Positions 55,752 to 64,000 of a stretch of 64,000 nucleotides of DNA are shown here, in pieces (the stretch's first letter is position 1; each line of letters opens with the position of its first letter). The translations under genes were made by a program, and so were the position numbers. This DNA comes from CAZTHM01 sp041946825. GTDB taxonomy: Bacteria; Acidobacteriota; Terriglobia; UBA7540. The notes under the pieces are model-generated. The model was not told where the DNA came from. It did not search any database and saw only the letters and a list, made by a program, of their open reading frames with translations. The stretch is from positions 124,001-188,000 of the forward strand of contig JBHGBD010000005.1 in NCBI GenBank assembly GCA_041946825.1, written 5' to 3'.

Positions 55752-57131
55752 ATGGGCACGACCGACACCATTCACACCCCGAACGGCGCGGAAGTTCCCC
55801 GCCTGCGCCGGGTGCTTTCCGTCTGGGATCTGATTCTCTACGGCATCGTTGCCGTCACCCCCAGCGCGCCGGTGACGGTATTCGGCCTGGCGCTGGTGAT
55901 GTCGAGGGGCCACGCCGTCGACACCATTCTCGTCGCCATGGTCGCGATGGTCTTTACGGGTTTCAGTTACGGCCGCATGGCGGCGCTCTACCCTTCGGCC
56001 GGATCCGCCTACACCTACGTCGGACGCGGGCTCAATCCCCACCTCGGCTTTCTGGCGGGCTGGGCGATGCTGCTCGATTACGTCGTCATACCGCTTTTCT
56101 GCGTGATTTACGGTTCGCTGGCCATCCAGCGCATGCTGCCCCACGTCCCCTACCTGGTCTGGACGTTCCTGCTGGCCGGCATCATGACCTACCTGAATCT
56201 GCGCGGCATCCGGTCCACCGCTCGAGCCAATCAGGTATTAATAAGTATCATGATGGTTGTTCTCATTACATTTATTGTTCAGGCGATGCGCTACACGGTC
56301 GGCCATGACGGTTTTGCGGGATTATTCAGCCTTCAGCCCTTCTACGACCCCCAGACGTTCAGCTTCACCTCACTGGCCCGGGCGACCTCCTTCGCCGCGC
56401 TAACCTACCTGGGCTTCGACAGCGTCACCACGCTCGCCGAGGACGTTCACAATCCCCGGCGCAACGTGATGCTGGCGACCGTCCTTGTCTGCGCCTTTAC
56501 GGGAGTCTTCGGGGGATTGCTGGTTTACCTGTCCCAGATTGTCTGGCCCGATTATTCGACGTTCACTAATATTGAAACAGCCTTCATGGATGTCACGCGG
56601 CGCGTGGGAGGGGATCTCCTCTTCCAGGCCATGGCGCTGCTCCTCTTCGTCGCCAACATCGGCGCCGGGTTGACCGGGCAGGTCGGCGCGGCGCGCCTGC
56701 TTTTCGGCATGGGCCGCGACAACGTCCTCCCGCGCAAAATCTTCTCCTACCTCGACCCCAAGCGGAATACGCCTACCATCAACATCTGGGTGATCGGCAT
56801 CCTGGCTTTCGTGGGCGCTCAGTTCATGAGTTATGAGCTCACCGCGGAAATCCTGAATTTCGGCGCCTTCCTGGGATTCATCGGCGTGAATGCAGCCACG
56901 TTCTGGCAGTTCTACATCGTCGGCCAGCCCGGACACAAAAAGAATTTCTTCCTCGACGCGGTCGTTCCCGGGCTGGGGTTCGTCTTCTGCCTGATTATCT
57001 GGGTAGGGCTGGGCACGCCCGCCAAAATCGCCGGTGGAATCTGGTTCGCGATCGGCCTGATCCACAGCGCCATCCGCACAAGGGGCTTCCGCAGGCGGCC
57101 CATCATGATCGATTTCAGCGAGTCAGCGTAG
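55752..57131 (+). CDS. APC-superfamily permease
   Basis: 459 aa, about 12 membrane segments, with the family's opening 'LRRVLSVWDLILYGIVAVTPSAPVTVFGLALVMSRG' and 'LTYLGFDSVTTLAEDVHNPRRNVMLATVLV' in the middle. It is most similar to amino-acid/polyamine/organocation permeases of the AA_permease_2 kind. It is inner-membrane and secondary-active. Substrate unknown; amino acids or an organic amine are usual. It follows the SDR gene by 156 bases on the same strand. Confidence 0.83.
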   Translation: MGTTDTIHTPNGAEVPRLRRVLSVWDLILYGIVAVTPSAPVTVFGLALVMSRGHAVDTILVAMVAMVFTGFSYGRMAALYPSAGSAYTYVGRGLNPHLGFLAGWAMLLDYVVIPLFCVIYGSLAIQRMLPHVPYLVWTFLLAGIMTYLNLRGIRSTARANQVLISIMMVVLITFIVQAMRYTVGHDGFAGLFSLQPFYDPQTFSFTSLARATSFAALTYLGFDSVTTLAEDVHNPRRNVMLATVLVCAFTGVFGGLLVYLSQIVWPDYSTFTNIETAFMDVTRRVGGDLLFQAMALLLFVANIGAGLTGQVGAARLLFGMGRDNVLPRKIFSYLDPKRNTPTINIWVIGILAFVGAQFMSYELTAEILNFGAFLGFIGVNAATFWQFYIVGQPGHKKNFFLDAVVPGLGFVFCLIIWVGLGTPAKIAGGIWFAIGLIHSAIRTRGFRRRPIMIDFSESA

Positions 57132-57196
57132 CCACAGCGCCACGACCATGCTTCATGGGCGGTGAGCCTAATGAAGAATGCGGCGGGTGGCTGATC

Positions 57197-59188
57197 CTAT
57201 GCCGGGTCGGCGCCGCTCGTCGTTACCACCTCGAGCCATTTTGCCAGGTGAGTCCAGGTTTCCGGGGCGGCGGGAACCGCCGCGGAAATGCGGTGTCGCT
57301 GGCGGGCAAGCATTTTCCCCAGTATCTGCAAGTGGTCGCGCTCCACGTGCGTGCCTTCCGCAACAACCACGCGGACTCGCGCGTCGTTCCCTTGAAGATG
57401 CTTGAGGATTCCTGCCGCAAGCCGGCGGGCGGTCGAGCGGTCGAGCGCCCCCTCAAGCTTCACCAGTGTTTCATTGACAGCCCGTTCGATCTCCACCTGC
57501 AGCGAACCCCAGGCGCCCGAGCGCAGCGCCCACGGCGAGAGGCGATAGGCGCGCCGATGAAGGGACGGATGCTGGAAGCGGTCGTGCTTCAGAGTGAAGC
57601 GTGTCCACGTGGCCGCTGCCGGGGCCAGCGCGGAAAGGACCCGCTTTCCGAAACGCGGCGGCCCCAGCAACGACTCGATTTCGGCCTGCAATCGCGCCGT
57701 GGCCTCGGGCGTGGGCCCCATTTGGCGGGCCACGCGGAAGATCGGGTAAGCCTTGCGCACTTCCTCCGCCCAGCGCGCCGCCTTGGCCCGCAGGTAAGGT
57801 GAGTCGGAATCGTGATACCGCTTCCAGCCGTTCAGCCAGACTTCAACGGATCTCAGCACCGAGGGGCCCAGCGTGCGGAAGTCGGTATCGAAACACTCGC
57901 GTTGCAGCGCTTCGATTTCGCGCGGCGCCATGGTGGGATGCGTCACCATCGCCGAGAAGCCATCGCAGGCGTGGTAGTAGCGATCCGGATCATCAGACAA
58001 ATCCCGATGCAGCCGGCCTTCCTTCATCACGCGCTCGTAGAAAGGCGTTCCGGGCGTCGGACCATAAATCAGGAATTGCGCGTAGGTGGGTTTCAGGGCC
58101 AGCAGGTCCGCCAGTTCGGCGCGCACGATGTCCGGGGTCTGATAGTCGAAACCCAGAATCATGGAAGACAGAACGGTGATGCCGTGCGACGTCAGTTCCG
58201 GAATCAATTCGTTGACGGGGCGGCCCTGCTGTTTGGCAAAGCCCGAGCGCTGGCCTTCGTATCCCACCCATACGCCGTCAATGCCCGTTTCCAGCAATTC
58301 GCGTGGAGTAAAGCGGCTGAGCGACTTCACCGAACCGAACGCGAAGATCGAAACCGGCCTCCCCCGCGACTGGATCAGTTCGCGCAGGCGGGCCGCGCGG
58401 TCCTTCACCACCAGAAAATCCTCGTCCATAATCGCCAGGCTCATCTTGGGGTCGATTTCCAGATAGCGCTCGACCACGCGGAAGACATCGTCGCCGGTGG
58501 GCAGCAGTCGAATGTGATGCCGCCGGAAAAAATGCGAGGTGCAGCAGAAATCGCACCCGTGGGGGCAACCCAATCCTCCGAAGATCATCCCCGTGCGCTG
58601 GACGGGAATCGAAAACAGTCGCAGCGTGGTGATGACGACGGGATGATCGTAGGGCAACGACCGCGCGGGTTCGCCCAGCAACCGGCGGAAATATCCCACG
58701 CCCTCTTCGCGGCAGACGAAATCTCCGTAGGGCGCAAGCGTCCGGTCGTCAAGGACGGTTCCGTACCCGCCCAGAACGATCCGCGCCTGCGGAGCGTGCT
58801 TCCGCACCAGCGCCGAGACTTGCTTCATCCGCTCGAACGTCGCCAGGACAAACGAAATCCCGACGAACTCCGGGCCCTTGCGGAGTTCGCGAATCAACTC
58901 GCGCTGCGATGGGTAGTGGAGAACCACGGTTGGAGCGTCCAGATTTTCGGCGAGGTAATCGAGCGCGAAGGTGAAGTTGACCGACCGCGGGCTGAAGATC
59001 CCCTGCGCGCGCGTGATCTGCCCGTACAACACCTCGTAACTGACGCTTGGCGCGTCGCCGTGGGCGGGACCCAAAGGCCGGCAGACGCTGGTGAGCAGAA
59101 CCCGAGCCCGCCCGCGGAGTTGATTCGAAATGCTCTTCGCCCTCCGCTCGACTGGCGAAGCTTTTTTTGTTTGCGTCTCGAGGTGCAT
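57197..59188 (-). CDS. B12-binding-domain radical SAM protein with C-terminal extension
   Basis: 663 aa. The first ~185 residues resemble a cobalamin-binding-type domain ('VLLTSVCRPLG', 'FVGISFVLATFERMKQVSALVRKHAPQARIVLGGYG'); the B12 His motif is not evident. The radical SAM motif follows: Cys208, Cys212 and Cys215 in 'GCPHGCDFCC', then 'LAIMDEDFLV' and 'MILGFDYQTPDIV', as in the BchE/methylthiotransferase-like family. The last ~200 residues form an unfamiliar basic, Arg-rich extension. Such enzymes methylate or cyclise lipids, tetrapyrroles or antibiotics; the substrate here is unknown. Confidence 0.82.
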   Translation of the reverse strand: MHLETQTKKASPVERRAKSISNQLRGRARVLLTSVCRPLGPAHGDAPSVSYEVLYGQITRAQGIFSPRSVNFTFALDYLAENLDAPTVVLHYPSQRELIRELRKGPEFVGISFVLATFERMKQVSALVRKHAPQARIVLGGYGTVLDDRTLAPYGDFVCREEGVGYFRRLLGEPARSLPYDHPVVITTLRLFSIPVQRTGMIFGGLGCPHGCDFCCTSHFFRRHHIRLLPTGDDVFRVVERYLEIDPKMSLAIMDEDFLVVKDRAARLRELIQSRGRPVSIFAFGSVKSLSRFTPRELLETGIDGVWVGYEGQRSGFAKQQGRPVNELIPELTSHGITVLSSMILGFDYQTPDIVRAELADLLALKPTYAQFLIYGPTPGTPFYERVMKEGRLHRDLSDDPDRYYHACDGFSAMVTHPTMAPREIEALQRECFDTDFRTLGPSVLRSVEVWLNGWKRYHDSDSPYLRAKAARWAEEVRKAYPIFRVARQMGPTPEATARLQAEIESLLGPPRFGKRVLSALAPAAATWTRFTLKHDRFQHPSLHRRAYRLSPWALRSGAWGSLQVEIERAVNETLVKLEGALDRSTARRLAAGILKHLQGNDARVRVVVAEGTHVERDHLQILGKMLARQRHRISAAVPAAPETWTHLAKWLEVVTTSGADPA

Positions 59189-59961
59189 ACTGTCCCTTCT
59201 GAATATTATTCCGGCAAAGAATTCTGCAGTTGAATAAGACTTGCTCTACTATGCGGTGGATTCCTGACCGGAAAGCTCGAAGGCCCGGGAATTGGATAGC
59301 GCCGCCATCGCAACGTAAGCGAGTGTAACGAGAAGTAGGAGAGAATCACAAGAGAAAAAAGGTCTGCCCCATCCCTGGTCTGGGACCTCTGAGACTATGG
59401 CCACGGACGGGCGGGTGGGCCACCTCATGGGAGTGCAACATGCGACACCTCCCCGGATCCATCCGGGCTGCCGCCATTCAGACCCGGACCCGGCGGTTTG
59501 CCCCTCCTCATCGCCCACTGCCGGTCGCTCGGCTCCCAGACTCCCGGGTGCCGTGCGCTCGTGAACCGCCTCGGGCATTATGCCGTCTTGACAAATGAGG
59601 ACAACAGTGATAGTCTAGTTTAGTGCGAGAGGGCAAGGCGGGGGCGGGGGCAATGGTAAGATGCAAGGCAGTTGCAGCTGGCGCTTGACGCGCCTATATA
59701 CGACAGACCCAAAGTTAGTAAGCGGTCGGAAATTCAACGAGTTGCATAAAATGTCCGAGAAAACGAACCCGCAGCGGTTAAACCGCTGGCATGCAATGAG
59801 ATAGCATGGATTTTCACCGCGTTTTCGAGCCCGATTCGTCGTGCTTCGTCGCAATGCGTGGTTGTTGCAAATCGGTTGCGAATTCCGCCGGCCCCGCGGG
59901 GAGAGGCAACGGAGCTAGGCGCGCGCTCCGCTCCTTGATGAGCTGGAAATTACGGTGAGAG
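59189..59961. other. Intergenic region with palindrome, possibly mobile-element remnant
   Basis: About 770 bases without a supportable gene. A 17-base inverted repeat (CAGCGGTTAAACCGCTG, 59772-59788) stands out, followed by ATGCAATGAGATAGCAT. Small minus-strand frames in 59615-59854 look spurious. Function unclear. Confidence 0.45.
59772..59788. repeat. Perfect 8-base palindrome CAGCGGTT-A-AACCGCTG
   Basis: An 8-base inverted repeat with one central base, in an AT-richer local context, 174 bases upstream of the FGGY kinase gene. It could be an operator for a dimeric repressor or the end of an element. Confidence 0.4.
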
Positions 59962-61401
59962 ATGGGAAGTCGCGCAACGGAGATCCTCCTGGGTATCGAC
60001 GTCGGCACGGGCGGCGCGCGCGCGGTCGCGGCCACCGCCGAGGGCGAGGTGCGCGCCGAGTCTCAGATTGCCATCGCGGATTCCCTCGCCGACGGCACGC
60101 GCCACGAACAGGACCCGCAGGAATGGTGGCCTGCCGCGAGCGCGGCGGTCCGAAGAACTCTGGAGACTCTCGGGGGCTCACGTGAGGATATCGTGGGCGT
60201 GGCGGTCACGTCCACGTCAGGGTCTCTGGTTCTCACGGATTCGCGTGGCCAACCCTTGCGGCCTGCGATTCTCTATGACGACGCCCGGGGAGCAGGAGAA
60301 GCGGCGGGACTGAACCAAAAGCTGTTGCCCGAGGACTCGCAGTTTAATCCGTCCTTCTCGCTGGTGAAGGCCCTCTGGGTGCGCCGCCACGAACCGGGAG
60401 TCTGGGAGAAAGCACGATGCCTTCTCCACCCGACCGACTGGTTGACTGCGAAGCTGAGCGGCGGGTTCGGAACGAGCGACGAATCGAACGCGCTCAAGCT
60501 CGGATACGACAGCCAGAATGGAACCTGGGGACGCGCGGTCGAACTGGCAGGGCTTCCCATTGAGATGCTGCCGCGGGTAGTGACGCCGGGCACGCAGGTG
60601 GGGGCAGTCTCAAAGGTCGCAAGCGAAGAAACGGGCTTGCCTGAAGGGGTTCCCGTCCTCGCGGGCGCGACGGACGGCATGGCGGGGCTGGTCGCATGCG
60701 GCGCCTCGGAACCCGGCAACGCAAATACCACTCTGGGCACAACGATTGTCTGGAAGATTCTTTCCGAGACCCGGCCGCGACTGGCGGCGGGAATGTATTG
60801 CCACCGCCACCCGGCCGGTTTATGGGCGCCCGGCGCCGCCAGCAACACCGGACCCGGGAGCCTTCGCGCCGAGGATGCAAATCACACGCCCGCGGACCTC
60901 GACCGACTGGCGGGCCCGCATCTTCCCTGCCCTAATGTGTGCTATCTGCTGCGGACGAAGGGCGAACGATTCCCCTTCGTTTCCTCAGACGCTGAGACTT
61001 TCTTTGAAGTCAAGCCCGCCGGCTCCGTGGAGTCGTGGGCCGCGCAACTGCAGTCACTCGCATTCGTCGAGCGCTGGGGATACGAGAGGCTTCAGGAAAG
61101 TGGCGTGATCGTTGGCAGTAAGATCTTCTCTACTGGAAGCGCCGCGGCGAGTGGGGTGCTTTCGCAAACCCGCGCCAATGTGATGGGTCGCGAGATCATC
61201 CAATGTCGTCATGCTTATTCGGCGTTCGGGGCGGCCATTCTCGCGGCTTCGACCATACTCTTCGGCGGCGACTTAAGAGCCGCCATTCGAGGGATGACGC
61301 ACGCCGGCGTCTCCTACGCTCCCGACCCGGCGTTGAAGGGCCGCTACGACAGCCTTTACGGCGCTTTCCGGGACGCCTGCGCGCGGCGCGGCTATAGATG
61401 A
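59962..61401 (+). CDS. FGGY-family carbohydrate kinase
   Basis: 479 aa, ATP-dependent sugar kinase of the actin/hexokinase-like fold. N-terminal phosphate loop 'LLGIDVGTGGARAVA', middle 'VTSTSGSLVLTD', C-terminal 'GATDGMAGLVACGASEPGNANTTLGTT' (second phosphate/adenosine motif) and 'SAFGAAILAAS'. Length and motifs match xylulokinase/ribulokinase-type enzymes; which ketose or polyol it phosphorylates is not clear. It is convergent with dhaL (33 bases apart), so it is separately transcribed but probably functionally linked. Confidence 0.85.
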   Translation: MGSRATEILLGIDVGTGGARAVAATAEGEVRAESQIAIADSLADGTRHEQDPQEWWPAASAAVRRTLETLGGSREDIVGVAVTSTSGSLVLTDSRGQPLRPAILYDDARGAGEAAGLNQKLLPEDSQFNPSFSLVKALWVRRHEPGVWEKARCLLHPTDWLTAKLSGGFGTSDESNALKLGYDSQNGTWGRAVELAGLPIEMLPRVVTPGTQVGAVSKVASEETGLPEGVPVLAGATDGMAGLVACGASEPGNANTTLGTTIVWKILSETRPRLAAGMYCHRHPAGLWAPGAASNTGPGSLRAEDANHTPADLDRLAGPHLPCPNVCYLLRTKGERFPFVSSDAETFFEVKPAGSVESWAAQLQSLAFVERWGYERLQESGVIVGSKIFSTGSAAASGVLSQTRANVMGREIIQCRHAYSAFGAAILAASTILFGGDLRAAIRGMTHAGVSYAPDPALKGRYDSLYGAFRDACARRGYR

Positions 61402-61434
61402 GGGAATCTACCAGGCAGGAAACCGGGGCGAAGG

Positions 61435-62091
61435 TCATTTCGCCGCAGAGGGTTGACCCTCCACGAATTCCGTTATAGACCGCAAGATAATATGAAATGA
61501 GGTAGCGCCTGGGTCAGGATTACCCAGCGCGCGATCTCCCAGGCGGCTGGAACGGCCAACACGCGCGGGCATCTGCGCGGTGCTTTCGGCGCCTCGGCGC
61601 GCGCCTTCGCTGGCCCGCTTCAGTGCGGCTAACAGGTCCGGCGAAGGCTGGCCAGCCAGCGCCTCGTTCGCGGCATGGACCGCGTCCAGCAAGGTCTTGT
61701 CACCCGGCTTCGCTTTTCCCGCCGCGACCAGCGCGGTCTCCATCGCACCCAGCAGTGTGCGGAATTCTTCCGCGCCGATTTCCGGCTTCCCTTTCAGTGT
61801 GACGCCGGCGGCCATCAGCATCTTCCCCAGCAGAACACCGATCGCTCCGCCCGTTGAGCTCATAAAGGCCATTCCGGCTTCACGGAGGATCGCATCCATT
61901 CCCGCGCCATCCGCGAGGCCGCTCACCCTCTGGCGGATGGCCTGAAAGCCCAGGCGCATGGTGATGCCATGGTCGCCGTCACCGATTGCGGAGTCGAGTG
62001 AGGTCAGGTATGGCTCCTCGCGCTCCATGGCCGCGGCAACGTAAGCGAACATCTGTCGAAGGTCTGTTGCGTTGAGCATGTCGGAAGACAT
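61435..62091 (-). CDS. dhaL: Dihydroxyacetone kinase subunit L (DhaL-like)
   Basis: About 218 aa. The ATG at 62091 is chosen; GTG 62100 or ATG 62079 are alternatives. The domain binds ADP/ATP through acidic residues: 'SAIGDGDHGITM', then 'FMSSTGGAIGVLLGKML'. It is the nucleotide subunit that works with DhaK to phosphorylate dihydroxyacetone or tetruloses. It follows dhaK closely (dhaK stop at 62129), so they are translated from one transcript. The 'A...GRSSRLGDRALGNPDPGA' end matches the family. Confidence 0.9.
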   Translation of the reverse strand: MSSDMLNATDLRQMFAYVAAAMEREEPYLTSLDSAIGDGDHGITMRLGFQAIRQRVSGLADGAGMDAILREAGMAFMSSTGGAIGVLLGKMLMAAGVTLKGKPEIGAEEFRTLLGAMETALVAAGKAKPGDKTLLDAVHAANEALAGQPSPDLLAALKRASEGARRGAESTAQMPARVGRSSRLGDRALGNPDPGATSFHIILRSITEFVEGQPSAAK

Positions 62092-62128
62092 GTGACGCAC
62101 TCTTGGGGAGAATCCGCCTCTGCACCGT

Positions 62129-63130
62129 TCAAGCCGTCTGCACGATGGCGGGCGATTCCGCGGGCGCGAGTAGCAATCGCTTCAACTCGGTGTCGAGTCG
62201 CAAAATCGTGAACGAGCACCCGGCCATGTCGAGCGAGGCGGCGAAGTTACCGACGTAGGTTCGTACAATGGTCAGGCCGGCGTCGCGCAGGCACCGACTG
62301 GCGGTGCGATACATGATGAATAGCTCGGAGAGCGGCGTCGCCCCAAGGCCGTTCACCAGGACGGCAACCTCATCGCCGCGTTGGGCCGGGAGGTCCGCCA
62401 GGATTCGCTTCATCATGTCGGCGGCAACCTCCTCGGCAGGAAGAATCGGGCCGCGTTGAACCCCCGGCTCGCCGTGCAATCCCATGCCGATTTCCATGTC
62501 GCTTTCAGAGATTTGAAAAATCGGCCGGCCGGAAGCCGGAATCACGCAGGACGTCAACGCCACGCCCATGCTGCGCATGTTGTCGTTGGCCTTCGCGGCC
62601 GCTGCCGTCACCTCGTCCAAGCTGGCCCTTTCCTCTGCCCGAGCACAAGCAATCTTGATGACAAAGAAATCGCCGGCGATTCCCCGCCGCTCGGCGCGCC
62701 TGTCGGGAGGCGCGGAAGCAACGTCGTCCGAAATGCGCACCGTCTCGACTCGGATGTCTTCCGCCGCGAGCATTTCCGCGGCCATGTCGAAATTGAGAAC
62801 ATCTCCGGCGTAGTTGCCGTATAGGAAAAGGATCCCCGCGCCGCCGTGGATGGCCTTGGATGTTTCGTAGATAGGGGGAGGAGGCGGCGAGGTGAAAATG
62901 TGTCCGGCAACACTTCCGTCCGCCCAGCCGGGACCGACGTAGCCTGCAAACATCGGGTCGTGGCCGCTCCCGCCACCCGTCAGCACGGCAACTTTTCCTG
63001 CGATCGGAGCGTCCCGCCGGACCACGGCCATCAAGCCCTCGAGCTTGCGCACGTACTGCGGATAAGCAAGCGCCAGGCCCTCAATTGCCTCCAGCGCCGC
63101 AGCATTCGGATCATTGATCAGCTTCTTCAC
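62129..63130 (-). CDS. dhaK: Dihydroxyacetone kinase subunit K (DhaK-like)
   Basis: 333 aa, the usual length. Family signatures: 'VLTGGGSGHDPMFAGYVG', 'YGNYAGDVLNFDMAAEML' and the substrate-binding His in 'MGLHGEPGVQRG', which forms the hemiaminal with the ketone substrate. The proline-rich 'SPPPPPIYE' insertion after the Gly loop is unusual. With DhaL it phosphorylates dihydroxyacetone or four-carbon ketoses. It lies 45 bases after the isomerase gene. In tetritol pathways of other bacteria, this kinase type works with a sugar-phosphate isomerase. Confidence 0.9.
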   Translation of the reverse strand: MKKLINDPNAAALEAIEGLALAYPQYVRKLEGLMAVVRRDAPIAGKVAVLTGGGSGHDPMFAGYVGPGWADGSVAGHIFTSPPPPPIYETSKAIHGGAGILFLYGNYAGDVLNFDMAAEMLAAEDIRVETVRISDDVASAPPDRRAERRGIAGDFFVIKIACARAEERASLDEVTAAAAKANDNMRSMGVALTSCVIPASGRPIFQISESDMEIGMGLHGEPGVQRGPILPAEEVAADMMKRILADLPAQRGDEVAVLVNGLGATPLSELFIMYRTASRCLRDAGLTIVRTYVGNFAASLDMAGCSFTILRLDTELKRLLLAPAESPAIVQTA

Positions 63131-63175
63131 AGTTTTGTGCTTCCCTTCAAATCGTTTGGCGAAGAACCGCCGACA

Positions 63176-64000
63176 TCATTTTACCGCCGGCGCACTCACA
63201 AACTGTTTCAGATACGTGTAACTCTCGTCCAACTCTTCCAGGAGCTGTTCCTCTGGAAACTCGAACGGATGGATCAGTTCGGGGAAGAGATAAACCTCTT
63301 CGGCGTCCGATTGCTCGAGCGCCTCGACGACCTTGTCCATTTTGATCGCGCCCTTGGCGTTGTTCGCCTTGGTAAAACTCCAGTGGCGGTCCCAATCGGC
63401 CTCCGTCTGCTGGAGATGGACGAGCGGCGAGAGCTTGCCGAGTTCGCGCAGCCAGAGATACGTGTCGCGATCCTTGCCGCTCACTTCGTAGCTGCACTGG
63501 TGTCCCACGTCGAGGATGTAGTAAATCGGAATGGGCGCCTTCTCATTGAAGCGTTCGTAGAGTTCCTTCGCCTCGTCGAGGCGAATCAGCATTTCGCGGC
63601 CGATGGGCGTGGGCTCCCAGCAGACGAATTTCAAACCCTGATCCGCCGCGTAGCGGGCAAGTGTCTGGATGCCCTCGACGAGCGTGTCTTTGAGGAATTT
63701 GCGTTTGCTCGGGTCGGAATAGTCTTTCATGCTCGCAGCGGCGATGGGGCCGCCGACGCCTTTCGCTCCCAATTCTGCCGCCGTGATCGAAGCCAGCCGG
63801 CACCACTCCAGCGCGTCTTTCCGGAATTCCGGAAATGGGTGGAGAAGGAGGTTGTAGGCGTACGCCCCCACACCAATGAAGGCGCTCTGCACTTCGAAGC
63901 CGTATTTTGCCGCCGCTTCTTTCACTTTCGCCGCCATGGCCTTGCGGGCGTCGGGGCTGGAGCGCGGGTCGAGCAGATCAAAGCAGAACTGGACGTACTT
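63176..64000 (-). CDS. Sugar-phosphate isomerase/epimerase, TIM-barrel (partial at window edge)
   Basis: The open frame continues past position 64000, so the N-terminus is outside the window; 274 residues are visible. It is a xylose-isomerase-like TIM barrel ('FVCWEPTPIGREML', 'IYYILDVGHQC', 'LVHLQQTEADWDRHWSF'), with Glu and His residues typical of the metal centre. It is upstream of dhaK and dhaL in the same direction. The three are compatible with tetrulose-phosphate isomerisation in a tetritol-type pathway, but substrate assignment is inferred only from the neighbours. Confidence 0.75.
   Translation of the reverse strand, partial: KYVQFCFDLLDPRSSPDARKAMAAKVKEAAAKYGFEVQSAFIGVGAYAYNLLLHPFPEFRKDALEWCRLASITAAELGAKGVGGPIAAASMKDYSDPSKRKFLKDTLVEGIQTLARYAADQGLKFVCWEPTPIGREMLIRLDEAKELYERFNEKAPIPIYYILDVGHQCSYEVSGKDRDTYLWLRELGKLSPLVHLQQTEADWDRHWSFTKANNAKGAIKMDKVVEALEQSDAEEVYLFPELIHPFEFPEEQLLEELDESYTYLKQFVSAPAVK

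Noticed and set aside
59249..59578. 109-residue minus-strand frame upstream of the radical SAM gene
   Set aside because: Composition typical of non-coding GC-rich DNA and no start signal.

Overview
The window looks like chromosomal DNA of a GC-rich soil- or sediment-type bacterium, most likely Acidobacteriota. This is inferred from gene content, not from a marker gene: a very large TonB-dependent receptor with an N-terminal carboxypeptidase-regulatory-like domain and no SusD partner, an FG-GAP/ASPIC-UnbV/TPR fusion, many exported TPR and glycoside-hydrolase-like proteins with Sec or Tat signals, a PEP-CTERM protein with exosortase-associated genes, and cobalamin-dependent methionine synthase. 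No rRNA, tRNA, CRISPR array or intact insertion sequence was found.

Layout. (1) 1-12.1 kb is the edge of an exopolysaccharide/PEP-CTERM region: the tail of a glycosyltransferase, two paralogous secreted TIG-domain/lectin-like proteins, a PAP2-like membrane protein, a FemAB-like acyltransferase, a PEP-CTERM protein behind a good sigma-54 type promoter, a methyltransferase, a soluble relative of the PEP-CTERM protein, and a pair making UDP-glucuronate and UDP-galacturonate (epimerase plus Ugd). (2) 12.3-22.3 kb carries exported carbohydrate-related enzymes: a GH30-like hydrolase, an alpha/alpha-barrel-like protein, a CehA/McbA-type metallohydrolase, a Tat-exported barrel protein, a lipoprotein and a BNR-repeat protein. 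(3) 22.5-34.1 kb is mostly housekeeping or structural: a UbiA-type prenyltransferase, metH and four TPR proteins, one fused to FG-GAP/ASPIC domains.

(4) 34.2-57.1 kb is the most distinctive part. Eight consecutive minus-strand genes encode exported proteins built on variants of one DUF4038/GH140-like barrel. They fall into four subtypes (two tandem Sec proteins, two DUF5060-DUF4038 proteins, three Tat-exported proteins, one GH140-like protein). A zinc alcohol dehydrogenase precedes them and a TPR gene follows, in one run with mostly short gaps. Upstream lie a TonB-dependent receptor with its own terminator, a divergent cupin/AraC regulator, a Gfo/Idh/MocA oxidoreductase, an SDR dehydrogenase and an APC permease. 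I read this as an uncharacterised glycan-utilisation locus: uptake by the TonB receptor, exported hydrolases, oxidoreductive sugar processing, and control by the AraC protein. An 18-19 base motif shared by the receptor/regulator and oxidoreductase intergenic regions could be the operator. The substrate is unknown; the GH140-like member hints at apiose-like or pectic side chains, but only weakly.

(5) 57.2-64 kb has a B12-domain radical SAM protein, a FGGY sugar kinase, and a convergent three-gene operon (sugar-phosphate isomerase, DhaK, DhaL) that resembles tetrulose or dihydroxyacetone catabolism. Several dispersed intergenic repeats are present, and one of them supplies the C-terminus of a hydrolase gene.
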